A stretch of DNA of 64,000 bases, taken from assembly GCA_964016985.1 (NCBI GenBank), contig OZ024823.1, positions 130,716,112-130,780,111 of the forward strand. The letters are read 5' to 3'. Under the pieces are notes generated by a model, which was not told the origin of the DNA, ran no database searches, and was given only the letters and a program-made list of their open reading frames with translations. This document shows, piece after piece, positions 21,155-31,619 of the stretch. The stretch comes from Anodontia alba (lineage: Eukaryota; Mollusca; Bivalvia; Lucinida; Lucinidae). The translations under genes were made by a program, and so were the position numbers. Every line of letters begins with the position of its first letter. Within the stretch, counting starts at the first letter, position 1.

Positions 21155-22078
21155 TTCCATCCGGCCGCCCTTCCGGACATCGATATTTTAAAGTGTGGAT
21201 TTTCTGAATACCGTTCAATCATCTGAATATATGAAACACGTAACGATAAAAAACAGCTTTTGGCAATTTGCAGAATGTGAATACGAAGATCATTTTAGGT
21301 AATCATATCTTGGGCCAAATATTATGTGATATAGTTCTGAAAAAATCAATTAGGGTTAACAACTTTCCTGGCTTCTTTAAGTACAAACAGCGGGCCGGAC
21401 CACAGACTCAATGAAAGTTCATTGCCAAAACTTTTCTACCATGACTACTGCCTGTCGTTGTCGGACTTAGTGGATATTCTAATCGTTTTCTTTTACTCTG
21501 ACTTTCAGTTTAATAGTCTAGTCCCTATCTTCATTTCATCAAGGTGTTGGGAAATTCATTGGTATGGCGTTTCCATTTTGGTCCACTTGCGAGTTAGCTA
21601 ACTTCTATGCGGGCCAACAAAATATGTGTAGCTGAAACAGTATCAGGGTATAGGGTGAGGGTTTGGCTTTTAAAACTTAGGATTTGAAGGCCAAACGTTT
21701 TGCCGTTGACCATACAAAGAAATTATTTTATTTCTGTTGCAGTTCCCCTTGGTTTGCTTGTTCTTTTTTTCTTTTTTTTTTTTTAAGGTGCTGTTTGGTG
21801 ATATTATTTTGTGTCATTAAACTCTTATCCGGTGCCATATGATGGCTTTGTTCTATGATTGTGGTCTTTTCTAGGCATCCCTTTATTTCAGTTTCAGTAT
21901 CTAAAAGAACAACATAGCAACCCCTCGCTTTACGTTTGATTCACTAATCACGTTCTTTCATGTCGAATGGATTGTGGCATAATTTCTTTTGGTGAGGCAA
22001 TATAGTTACTACTTCAGAAGAAATGTTGATATACTGGTTTGGTTTCAGAATAATCAAAAAAAATGATTGATTCACGCT
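21155..22078. other. Unannotated intron stretch
   Basis: Part of the long intron between exons 11 and 12. It holds a T-rich run near 21767-21785 and GCGGGCCGGACCACAGACTC near 21390, faintly like the B-subfamily RT tail. No gene was found. Confidence 0.45.
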
Positions 22079-22152
22079 ACAAAAAGAAAAACTACAGTGT
22101 ACATGTTTAGCGGCAAATTGCATGCATGATGTCTGGACCATCGTGGTCCATC

Positions 22153-22153
<1 letters not shown>

Positions 22154-22224
<71 letters not shown>
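22154..22224. repeat. (TG)n microsatellite, about 35 units
   Basis: An uninterrupted run of TG. Reading frames through it give meaningless Cys-Val repeats. It is likely length-polymorphic. Confidence 0.97.
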
Positions 22225-22226
<2 letters not shown>

Positions 22227-22529
22227 ATTTTTCTTTATTTTTATTTTTTTTTTGCTTATGTTTCAAGTCAGCATTTAGTCCTCTGCTTCGTTTCAGCAAG
22301 CATTGTGTTTATGATCATATGTTTCTTACAGCCATGGTTCACTGGTAAGTTAGGGGAACCCTATAAAGATCGAATACATATTTGTAAATAGAGGCTGCAT
22401 CAGAATTAACAGCGAGAGGTCACGAGAATAAACTATTTCAAGCCCAATCACCGCCGAATAGCAGTTTTGCTGTCAATTCCAATGCGGTTCTACTGTTGCA
22501 GTTGATCGGCCGAATATCTGTTCTTGCAA

Positions 22530-22747
22530 TAAAAATCAAAAAGGGCTGCCTTTGAAAACAAAAGAGCACACAAAAGAATGAATCGGAGTCTCGGCGTAAT
22601 CGAGTTTCCTAATATACAGCAATGTGATTTGCAAAGAAAATAATAGAAAACTGAAACATCTTATAAAGCGCCCAACACCAAAGAGAAAGACAGACAAATA
22701 AATAAAGCAGCCACAAAGTGAACAAACGGCAAGCAGAGTTGGACCCA
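22530..22747. repeat. Family D repeat plus family C fragment
   Basis: GGGCTGCCTTTGAAAACAAA and GAGTCTCGGCGTAATCGAG match the D repeat arrayed at 31620-32520. From about 22665, CCCAACACCAAAGAGAAAG matches the family C fragment near 13811. Both are short pieces. Confidence 0.5.
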
Positions 22748-22748
22748 T

Positions 22749-23052
22749 CGGTGGTTTGCTCTACCGACCGTTCTAAGGCGGTGGTCCCGGTTACTCTTTG
22801 TTGCTTTGTGGTTTATTCTACGAGGCGATTTGTTGTATGTCTTTCCGTGTGTCATTTTGTTCTTGTGTTTTTCAGTCCTTTTAGTATTGCGATTACCTCG
22901 CTTGGGGAAGAGAGAGCTAATCTTAGTGCTTTTCGTACAGTTGTTCGCTTTGTGCTTGTTTAGATTTGTCGGTTTCCTCAACCTCTTGGGGTCTGGGAAG
23001 GGCTGCGGTTTGTGATTGTGGCACTCCCTGGACTTTTCTCTTACCTTTTTTG
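22749..23052 (+). mobile_element. Penelope-like element A7 (3' region)
   Basis: Starts at GGTGGTTTGCTCTACCGACC and runs to ACTTTTCTCTTACCTTTTTT. It is 5'-truncated just upstream of the conserved core CGACCGTTCTAAGGCGGT. Confidence 0.87.
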
Positions 23053-23389
23053 GCAACACTTTCCAAAAATGGTGTGAACTCTATTAACCAAACTTAACTG
23101 AACATGTAATCAATCTTTCTGACGTTTAATTTACATAAGCATTAAAAGACAAGAATTCCGCGGAAGGCGTCATCGCACCTGCTGGCGCAAAAGTCACAGG
23201 AGCCACAATCAGAATGTGGTTATTAAATAAGTTTATTTCATTCTTAGCAGTGCTTACTTGGAAAACTGGGTTGAAAAAAATGTAGACAAAGTGCCAAGTG
23301 GGGCACATATATTCCAGGCCAGTCCCATTCCCTCTAATGGCTATATCTTCAGCACTGACTTTTCGTATCATACAGCCCAATGATAATGG

Positions 23390-24450
23390 AACATTGACGT
23401 AAAATGTGTAAAAGTCACTGGAGCATGAAATTTAGGTCAAGGTCACGGGTCAAGGTACCTGCTAATTCAGTACATCAAGGAGAAGCACAATGCAAGGTAT
23501 GGTGGTTGTAGGCCTTATAGTTGAGGAGTTATCAAACATCAACGTAAAATTTGTCAAATATAGGTCAAGGTCACTGGGTACCTGCCAAGCCAGTGCGATG
23601 AGGTGAAGCACTATGCAAGGTTTAGTGGTTGTAGGTCTTATATTTGAGGAGATACCGAACATCAATATAAAACGTGTCAAAGTCACTGGAGTGCACAATA
23701 TAGGTCAAGGTCACCAGGTCAAGGTATCTGTCGAGTCAGTACATCGAGGAGAAGTGCTATATAAGGTTTGGTGGTTGAAGGCCTTACAGTTGAGGACATA
23801 TGGAAGGGTGACGTACACGGTGTAAAAGTCAATGGAGCATGAAATATAGGTCAAGGTCACCAAGTCAAGGTACCTGCAGAGTCTGTACATTGAGGAGAAG
23901 CACTATGCAAGGTTTGATGGTTGTAGGCCTTATAGTTGAGGAGATATTGAACGTTGACGTAAAATGTGTAAAAGGCACTGGAGCGCAAAATATAGGTCAA
24001 GGTCACCGGGTCAAGATACTTGCCAAGTCAGTACATATTGGAGAAGCACTATGCAAGGTTTGGTAGCTAGAGGTCTTACACTTGAGGAGATCTGGAACGT
24101 TGACGTAAATTATGTTAAAGTCACTGCAGCCAAAATATAGGTCAAGGTCACCAGGTTAAGGTATCTGCTAAGTCAGTACATTGAGGAGAAGCACTTTGCA
24201 AGGTTTGATGGTTGTAGGCCTTATAGTTGAGGAGATATTGAATGTCGACGCAAAATATGTCGAAGTCACTGGAGCGCAAAATATAGGTCAAGGTCACCGG
24301 GTCAAGGTACCTGCCAAGTCTGTACCTCTAGGAGAAGCACTATGCAAGGTTTGGTAGTTGTACGCCTTATAGTTGAGAAGATCTGGAACGTCAACGTAAA
24401 TTGTGTCAAAGTCAATGGAGCGCAAAATATAGGTCAAGGTCACTGGGTCA
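23390..24450 (+). repeat. Tandem satellite, unit about 146 bp, eight units
   Basis: AGGTCAAGGTCAC recurs at about 23434, 23562, 23702, 23848, 23994, 24139, 24285 and 24431, a spacing of 146 bp with two shorter units. Other conserved unit parts are AGGAGAAGCACTATGCAAGG and GTAGGCCTTATAGTTGAGGA. Each unit contains TCAAGGTCA. This is a satellite array, not a gene. Confidence 0.92.
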
Positions 24451-25165
24451 ACATATCTGCCAAGTCAGGAGGTCAGGGAGATGTGTCATGCAAGGTATGA
24501 TGGTTGTTGTAGAATTGTAGTTGATTAGAAACCTAACTTTGACGTAAATGTCGAACTTCCACATAACAATACTGTTAAGAGACAGACGGACGGACGAACG
24601 GACAGACGAAAGGAAAAGCGGGCACCTATGTTGCAAAGTCAGGAGGTCAGGGAGATATTTCATACAAGGTTTGATGGCTGTTTAGTCTTGTAGTTGATTA
24701 GAATACTAACTTTGACATAAATGTCGAACTTCGACATAACAGAACTGTTAAGAGACGGACGGACGGACAGACAGACGAACAGACAGACGAATGGAAAAGT
24801 GGGCACCTATGTCGCAAAGTCAGGAGGTCAGGGAGATGTTTCATGCAAGGTTTGATGGTTGTTTAGTCTTGTAGTTGATTAAAATACTAACTTTGACATA
24901 AATGTCGAACGTCGACATAAATGTTGACAGACGGACGGACGAATGGACAGACAAACGGAAAAGCGGACGCCTATGTTGCAAAGTCAGGAGGTCAGGGAGA
25001 TGTTTCATGCAAGGTTTGATGGTTGTTTAGTCTTGTAGTTGATTAGAATACTAACTTTGACATAAATGTCGAACGTCGACATAAATGTTGACAGACGGAC
25101 GGACGGACGGACGGACTGACGGACGGACGGACGGAAAATCGGACGCCTATATCGCACCCTGCTAC
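24451..25165 (+). repeat. Second tandem array with GACGGACGG tails
   Basis: AAGTCAGGAGGTCAGGGAGA recurs at about 24462, 24636, 24817 and 24981 (spacing 164-181 bp). Each unit ends in a variable GACGGACGGACGG run, the longest at about 25092-25130. It is continuous with the 146-bp array and shares the motif ATGCAAGGTTTGATGGTTG, so the second array probably derives from the first by capture of a microsatellite. Confidence 0.9.
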
Positions 25166-25347
25166 ATGCAGGTGCGATAAAAAACATAAGAACGTGAAGC
25201 ACTACATAACAATTAACAAAACGCACCACAATTAAAGTATCGCCCTGGAATTTCCAGTTATGATGAATTACTCGGGGTGAGGGGGGGGGGGGGAGTGGGG
25301 GAGGGTGCTTTAGCTATTTTTACTGAATCCCAACATTCGTCCTCAAC
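25166..25347. repeat. G-rich stretch
   Basis: Contains a run of about 13 G near 25282-25294 and GTGCTTTAGCTATTTTTAC. It could be a remnant of the variable C/G tract of the Penelope-like 3' region. No gene. Confidence 0.4.
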
Positions 25348-25417
25348 TTCTGGGGTCTGGGAAGGGCTGCGGTTTGTGATTGTGGCACTCCCTGGACTTT
25401 TCTCTTACCTTTTTTTC
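25348..25417 (+). mobile_element. Penelope-like 3' stub A9
   Basis: Only the last 70 bp or so of subfamily A are present, from TTCTGGGGTCTGGGAAGG to ACTTTTCTCTTACCTTTTTT. It is one of several extremely 5'-truncated copies, as expected when reverse transcription starts at the element 3' end and aborts. Confidence 0.85.
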
Positions 25418-25584
25418 CATAGTGGTAAAAACATATACTTGCTCTGCCTGCGTGCAGGTCTTCTAACTCATACATGAATCATAAACACACCCTAGCACCG
25501 GCTTTAGTGCTATTTGATTTTTAAAGTAACGAGAATGTTTAACTGTTTGTCTTACCTCGTCTGTTGCATTTCTTCTTTGTTTGC

Positions 25585-26022
25585 GATTCGATGGTTTTAT
25601 GGTTTTATGCGAACCAAATTTTATGTATTTCTATATTAAGCATCGGGACCCAGGGTGAAGTTGGCTAGCTGTAAAACTGCTTTAACCCCCCGGTTATTTG
25701 CTCTACTGACCGTTCTAAGGCGGTAGTCCCGGTGTTGGTCTTACTCTTTGTTGCTTTGCGGTTTAATTGCATGCAATTTGCCGCTAAACATGTACACTGT
25801 AGTTTTTCTTTTTGTAACGCGATTTGTTGGGTCTTACCTTGTGTCATTTTGATCTTTTGTGTTTTTCAGTCCTTTTGGCGTTGCGGTTGCCTCGCTTGGG
25901 GAAGGTGCTCTTCGTGCGTTTGTTCGGTTTGTGCTTGTTTGGGTTTCCTCTACCTCTTGTGGTCTGGGAAGGGCTGCAGTTTGTGATTGTGGCACTCCCT
26001 GGACTTTTCTCTTACCTTTTTT
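25585..26022 (+). mobile_element. Penelope-like element A8 with a 48-bp insertion
   Basis: 3' region copy from TTTATGCGAACCAAATTTTA to ACTTTTCTCTTACCTTTTTT. At 25768-25815 about 48 bp of foreign sequence replaces a few bases of the GGTTTATTCTACGAGGCG block. That insert is an exact inverted match to 22079-22126. Confidence 0.85.
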
Positions 26023-26107
26023 GTCGGTTTCTTTTTCCTCTTGGTGTCTGGGAAGGGCTGTGGTTTGTGATTGTGACACTCCCTGGACTTTTCTCTTGCC
26101 TTTTTTT
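26023..26107 (+). mobile_element. Second 3' end in tandem with A8
   Basis: Immediately after the T run of A8 the sequence repeats GTCGGTTTCTTTTTCCTCTT to ACTTTTCTCTTGCCTTTTTT, a second family terminus in the same orientation. Head-to-tail partial dimers are a known habit of Penelope-like elements. Confidence 0.83.
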
Positions 26108-26376
26108 ATATGTTGCGTTTCTTTTACCATCGTGTGCTGCTCTGCTCTCCTTCTTTTGGTGCCTCGAAAAGGCTATGTATCTCGATTGTGGCATATTCTA
26201 GGCATACACACTTATATTTTGTCCCTGTTTGCTTCACAGCTCTTCTTTTTTTCTAATCTCTGGAAAGCTGTTTTTCGTAATTTTGACATATTTAGGTAAA
26301 TTTATCTATATTTTCTATATATGAGAGAGGCAAAATATATCGTCATTGAAAGGAAATTGAACCAGAGATACACTGA

Positions 26377-26812
26377 AAACAAAGGTAAGAGAAATGTCCA
26401 GGGAGTGCCACAATCACAAACCGCAGCCCTTTACAGACCCCAAGAGGAAGAGGAAACCGACAAATCCAAACAAGCACAAACCGAACAAACGTACGAAAAG
26501 CACTAAGATAAGCTCTCAGAATAAACCACAAAGCAACAAGGAGTAAGACTAACACCGGTACCACCACCTTAGAACGGTCAGTAGAGCAAACCACCGGGGA
26601 TTAAAGCAGTTTTACAGCTAGCTATCTTCACCCTGGGTCCCGATGCTACTCTTAATACAGAAACACATAAAAATTCGGTTCGCATAAAGGTTCCCAACTC
26701 AGTCAATGCATCAAAGCGAAAACATAAAAATCAAATTAATCACTATAATAAAGACGAGTACTCATGGCTAATTCTACTGTATGCCAGAGTAAATGAAAAC
26801 CAATAGTTGAAT
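26377..26812 (-). mobile_element. Penelope-like element A10, internally deleted
   Basis: Inverted copy from AACAAAGGTAAGAGAAATGT. It jumps from AAGATAAGCTCTC to AGAATAAACCACAAAGCAAC, losing roughly 110 bp present in other copies, then continues to the GCCAGAGTAAATGAAAACC block. Confidence 0.83.
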
Positions 26813-26858
26813 AGTTGAAGTTTATACATTTATTATACAACTCTGTGTGCATAGTTAT

Positions 26859-27034
26859 AAAAGGTAAGCAAATTCCAGAGAGTACCACAAACACAAGCCG
26901 CAGCCCATCCAAGACACGAAGAGGAAGAGGAAACAGACAAAACCAAACAAGTGCAAATCAAACAAACGTATGAAAAGCACTAAGATTAGCTCTCTCTTCC
27001 AAAAGCGCAGTAATCGCAATGCTTAAAGGACTGA
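26859..27034 (-). mobile_element. Penelope-like 3' fragment A11
   Basis: Inverted, from AAAAGGTAAGCAAATTCCAG to GTAATCGCAATGCTTAAAGG. It is more diverged than its neighbours, so probably older. Confidence 0.78.
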
Positions 27035-27933
27035 GACTGTAAACTTGAGCAATGAAAAAGTTGTTGGTGATAAGTCTCTGAACGAATTTAGTCTAAAATA
27101 TGTATATGCATATCTACAGATAAGAGGGCTCTTTCTCCACTAAAAAAAATGTGGATACTTAACAGAAGCCCCTATACGAGGCGCCTCTAATGCGAACCCA
27201 CAGCGTATGTTTTCGTGGAGGAATATGAATACTATTTGTCGCTTTTGACTGAACAAAAGGCGCCATATCTGGAGTTATTCAAAAATAGATCAGCTAGCTG
27301 TAAGGGTTCACTTTATTACCATTTGAATGCCGATCATTTATAATAATATCCATAAAGAGGCTGAGAGATCATTAATGACTTAGTTATTTAGGAAATGAAG
27401 CAATTCTCTTGTATCACATTTTCCAGTTTAGGCGATGTAAGTGGGAGGACCGACTGTACGAAAATAGTAAATTACAACTCTTTGTAATAAGTTGTTTTAT
27501 TTTAGGTTCTAATTTGTCATGTGAATAGTAGAATGACAGATTAAACTAGACATGTGTGCAAAGTACACAATTGCCCCCATCCTTTGACCTCCTAGCCCTA
27601 CTCAAAGGCACGATCCAGAGTGAAAGGTTTAGCTCTGGATAAGTAGCATACCAAATTTAAACTTTTTTATCTTCTTTATTTGAAAATCGAATACACAATA
27701 GGCCGGCGTTAGCCTCGCAAACTATAGTGTTGCATATGAAAAGGCTCAATCAAACCGTGTCTCTGATTTTCGTGATTTTGTGTGTTCTTTGTTTCCAAAG
27801 ACAATCTTTTTTTACTTTTATTTTATTCTTAGCACAAACGGTACTCAAGTTATGAGACTCGGACATAATTGCAGATGTGAATTTGAATGTTCACTTTAGA
27901 TATATTCAGTTAACGTTGGGTAACAGATTTATA
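27035..27933. other. Intron stretch with one D repeat
   Basis: A family D copy lies at about 27650-27850 (TCTCTGATTTTCGTGATTTT, GTTTCCAAAGACAATC). A relic of the palindromic MITE core may be near 27150-27230 (GTGGATACTTAACAGAAGCC). No gene was recognised. Confidence 0.5.
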
Positions 27934-28229
27934 AAAAGGGTTAGAGAAAAGTCCAGGGAGTAACACATTCACAAGCCGCAGCCCTTCCCAGACACCAAGA
28001 GGAAGAGAAACAGACGAAACCAAACAAGCGCAAACTGAGCAATTAGTTTAGCTCTCTCTTCCCAAAACGAAGTAATCGCAATGCTAAAAGGACTGAAAAA
28101 CACAAGAACAAACTAACACAAGGCAAGACTTCAAACCAGTTGCCTCGTAGAATAAACCACAAAGCAACAAAAAAGGTAAGCAAACCAGTCGCCTCGTAGA
28201 ATAAACCACAAAGCAACAAAAAAGTAAGC
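27934..28229 (-). mobile_element. Penelope-like 3' fragment A12 with a short tandem duplication
   Basis: Inverted copy with a diverged terminus (AAAAAGGGTTAGAGAAAAGT). Its right end repeats CCAGTCGCCTCGTAGAATAA as a roughly 50-bp direct duplication (about 28136-28224). Confidence 0.78.
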
Positions 28230-28861
28230 AAAGCTTTTTGGGGAAAGAGTTGCCGACTCTGTTTGATATCTGTTCATTTGGTGGCTGCTTAATTGTATTT
28301 GTCTGTCTTTCTCTTTGGGTTGGGGGCTTGATTTGGATCTGGTTGTATCAGTTCCTGAGTTCACCTACTTACTTTGAACATTTGTTAGACTCTATGTGAT
28401 ATACGAACGTATGCACGTACGCAAATCATGGCGAAACGCTGTATGCCGCATTCCTGCCTTCGGCAAGAGGGGACATAGAAGTGAAAGAGTTATACTTTTA
28501 AATCTGTCATCCTTATTAAAAGAAATACAGACGTTAGATGATATTTATTCAATGGCCCAATTTTGATATTGTTAGTCGTACTATGTTATGCAAATGAAAG
28601 ACATCACGCCTCCACTGAGTATTGCGGGTAAGCATAAAATGTAACTTGTTCACTATAAAACCTCTACAGAACAAAAGTTATCTTTTTTCTGGCAAATACC
28701 TACTCTAAGATAATAATGCATAATAGTAACATAGTAAACATGATAAATAAAAACAACCCAACCATCTTACTTTGAAGGCTGTTAACGGTACGTCAGTACT
28801 TAGATCAGTACTCTTGTACTAATATAAATTCAAAGTTATAACTTTCAAATTTATATCATTG
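28230..28861. other. Intron stretch with a family C fragment
   Basis: 28240-28375 matches family C (TAATTGTATTTGTCTGTCTT, GATCTGGTTGTATCAGTTCC). The remainder is AT-rich with nothing recognised. Confidence 0.5.
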
Positions 28862-29255
28862 TTGATGGCTATGATTCACTCTTTAATTGCACGACGGCGA
28901 TTCGGGCCTATGACTCAATTACGGCCTCTTCGTAAAACTTTAACCAGTGGGTTAGGGCTTGACGATATGTCTTTGGCTTGGCCCGCCGTGGTTCAACTAT
29001 TGGTTTTTATTTACTCTGGCATACAGTAGAATTAGCCATTAGTACTCGTCTTTGTTTATTATAGTGATTAATTTGATTTTTATATTTTCGCTTTGATGCA
29101 TTGACTGAGTTGGGAGCCTTTATGCGAACCGAATTTTTATGTATTTCTGTATTAAGAGTAGCATCGGGACCCAGGGTGAAGTTAGCTAGCTGTAAAAGTG
29201 CTTTAATCCCCGGTGGTTTGCTCTACTGACCGTTCTAAGGCGGTGGTCCTGGTGT
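28862..29255 (+). mobile_element. Penelope-like element A13
   Basis: Starts within the RT C-terminus (TTGATGGCTATGATTCACTC) and proceeds through the 3' region to the core (TGACCGTTCTAAGGCGGTGG). It then breaks into unrelated sequence. Confidence 0.85.
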
Positions 29256-29446
29256 TGTTCTTTCTCGTTGTAGCTCTATTTGTTTGTTTGTTTTTTTCTG
29301 TATGTGTTGTGATGCTAACATTGTGGTCACCGTCTTCAATAGCTGCCCACTTTGCTTTCTGTTTTACTAGTTGTTTTGTAATGCTAGCATTTTGGTCACC
29401 ATCAACAGTTGCCCATTTTGCTTTCTGTTTTAATTGTTGTGATTAA
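29256..29446 (+). repeat. Filler between two A copies with an internal two-unit repeat
   Basis: About 190 bp not found in other A copies. It has two imperfect units of about 80 bp with GTGGTCACCGTCTTCAATAG / TTGGTCACCATCAACAGTTG and CATTTTGCTTTCTGTTTTA. It separates A13 from A14. Confidence 0.6.
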
Positions 29447-29812
29447 GAGTAGTATCGGGACCCAGGGTGAAGTTGGCTAGCTGTAAAAGTGCTTTAAACC
29501 CCCCGGTGGTTTGCTCTACCGACCGTTCTAAGGCGGTGGTCCCGGTGTTTGTCTTTCTCTTTGTTGCTTTGTGGTTTATTCTACGAGGCGATTTGTTGTT
29601 TGTCTTTCGTGTGTCATTTTGTTCTTGTGTTTTTCAGTCCTTTTAGTATTGCGAATACCTCGCTTGGGGAAGAGAGAGCTAATCTTAGTGTTTTTCGTTC
29701 GTTTGTTCGGTTTGTGCTTGTTTAGATTTGTCGGTTTCCTCTTCCTCTTGGGGTCTGGGAAGGGCTGCGGTTTGTGATTGTGGGACTCCCCGGACTTTTC
29801 TCTTACTTTTTG
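29447..29812 (+). mobile_element. Penelope-like element A14
   Basis: From ATTAAGAGTAGTATCGGGAC to ACTTTTCTCTTACTTTTTG, repeating part of the 3' region already present in A13. This is a second head-to-tail partial copy. Confidence 0.85.
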
Positions 29813-30327
29813 TTTTTCATTCTGAACTTTTTGTTTTTTTGGATATTACAAAAACTAACAAGATTAGCTTGAGTTACGAAAGCGTATTACACAGAGTACA
29901 AAAGAAAGAATATGAAATATATATATATATAAATGCTATTTTGGTCTTATGTAGAATTCTTTTGGACAATAACTAAGTGCAAATGTTTGGATTAAAGTGC
30001 AAAACAAAATTCCCTACCGTATGCAAGTTTTATGCTACGAAAACATGTTACGTCGTCGATCCTGCTAAGATTGCACATTGTATTATTTCCGCGTCATGTA
30101 GGTGGTTGCCATGATTGTCATCTTATAATGCAGAGCAAACGCAGCATGAACAGACCGCTTGTGACAAAGATACGCCGCGTGCAAATCATTTGATTTAACG
30201 CTTAACATGCTGTATAAAAAGTTGGGATATGATATTTTGAACCATTGATTTTTTTTCGTTTTACCAGAAAATACGCGTTGACATTTCATGTGATGTGACC
30301 CCTAAGAGAAAATTTGTATGAAACATC
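29813..30327. other. Unannotated intron stretch
   Basis: Contains a short (AT)n run near 29916-29930. No element or gene was recognised. Confidence 0.5.
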
Positions 30328-30550
30328 AAATAGAAAAGAAGGCAATGATCAGGAATCGATGCAATTACCCAAAACATTCGGTCCAAGACACAAAGGGAAA
30401 GTTGGACGTAATTAAAGCAATGGCATTACCATCAAACACTACACGCAGAAAGCCAAAATTACTGATTCTTTTCCAAAACAAATAGCCAAACGGCTATCCA
30501 AAATAAAAATTTTACCAGGACATACATGCAAAGACATACAATGACATAAA
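30328..30550 (-). mobile_element. Penelope-like B3, 3' end only
   Basis: From AAAAGAAGGCAATGATCAGG to CATGCAAAGACATACAATGA. It lies directly beside A15 in the same orientation. Confidence 0.75.
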
Positions 30551-31470
30551 TACTAAAAAAAGATAAAAGTCCAGGGAGTGCTACAATCACAAACCGCAGC
30601 CCTTCCCAGACACCAAGAGGAAAAGGAAATTAACAAAACCAAACAAACACAAATCGAACAAACATACGAAAAGCACTAAGATTAGCTCTCTTTTCCCAAA
30701 GTGAGGTAATCACAATGCTAGAAGGACTGAAAAACACAAGAACAAAATAACACAAGGTAAGACATAAATCAAATCGCCTCGTAGAATAAACCACAAACCA
30801 ACAAGGAGTAAGACCAATACTAGGACCACCGCCTTAGTACGGTCAGTAGAGTAAACCACCGGGGGGTTTAAGATTTGTTTAGATTTGTCGGTTTCCTCTT
30901 CCTCTTGGGGTCTGGGAAGGGCTGCGGTTTGTGATTGTGGCACTCCCTGGACTTTTCTCTTATTTTTTTAAAGCATTTTTACAGCTAGCTAACTTCACCT
31001 TGGGTGTCGATGCTACTCTTAATACAGAAACACATAAAATTCCGTTCGCATAAAGGCTCCCAACTCAGTCAATGCATCAAAGCGAAAACATAAAAATCAA
31101 AAATCACTATAATAAACAAAGGCGAGTGCTCATGGCTAATTCTACTGTATGCCAGGGTAAATGTAAACCAGTAGTTGAACCACGGAGGGACAAGCCAAAG
31201 ACATATCGTCAAGCCCCAACCACTGTTTAAAGTTTTACGAAGAGGCCGTCATTGAGTCTAAGGCCCGAACCGTCGTCGTGTAATTAAAGAGTGAAGCATA
31301 GCGATAAACAATGATTGGGTTGACAACTAGGCATGCAGTCTGCCGCAACAATGATTGGGTTGACAACTAGGCATGCAGTCTGCCGCATAATATCCAGACT
31401 ATAGCCAATTCTTTTATAACGGTTAATAAATTTTCTGAATTGCTCCGAAGTTAGATTTTCGTAAAATTTT
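30551..31470 (-). mobile_element. Penelope-like element A15
   Basis: Inverted copy from AAAAAAAGATAAAAGTCCAG through the whole 3' region into the RT C-terminus (GCTCCGAAGTTAGATTTTCG). It carries a nested A fragment at 30871-30968 and a 38-bp direct duplication (AACAATGATTGGGTTGACAA) at about 31308-31384. Confidence 0.86.
30871..30968 (+). mobile_element. Nested 3' stub A16 inside A15
   Basis: Opposite orientation to its host, from AGATTTGTTTAGATTTGTCG to ACTTTTCTCTTATTTTTTT. It splits the host sequence GGGGTTTAAAGCACTTTTAC, with TTTAA-type sequence on both sides compatible with a short target duplication. Confidence 0.85.
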
Positions 31471-31600
31471 TCAAAACACTACAAGCAGAAAGCCAAAAGA
31501 CTGTTTCTTTTCAAAGAAATTGGCCAAACAGCTATCCAAAATGAAACTTTTACCAGGACATACATGCAAAGACATACAATGATAGAAATAGTTAACCACA
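31471..31600 (-). mobile_element. Penelope-like B4 fragment
   Basis: Short B-subfamily piece with AAACACTACAAGCAGAAAGC and ACCAGGACATACATGCAAAG, joined to the truncated end of A15. Confidence 0.65.
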
Positions 31601-31619
31601 GCAGACTAAAAGTCAGTAA

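Noticed and set aside
22122..22391. Frames with long Cys-Val repeats.
   Set aside because: Pure translation of the (TG)n microsatellite.
23390..25165. Regularly spaced repeats resembling a CRISPR array.
   Set aside because: Units of 146-181 bp are repeated along their whole length with no unique spacers, in eukaryotic DNA; this is satellite sequence.
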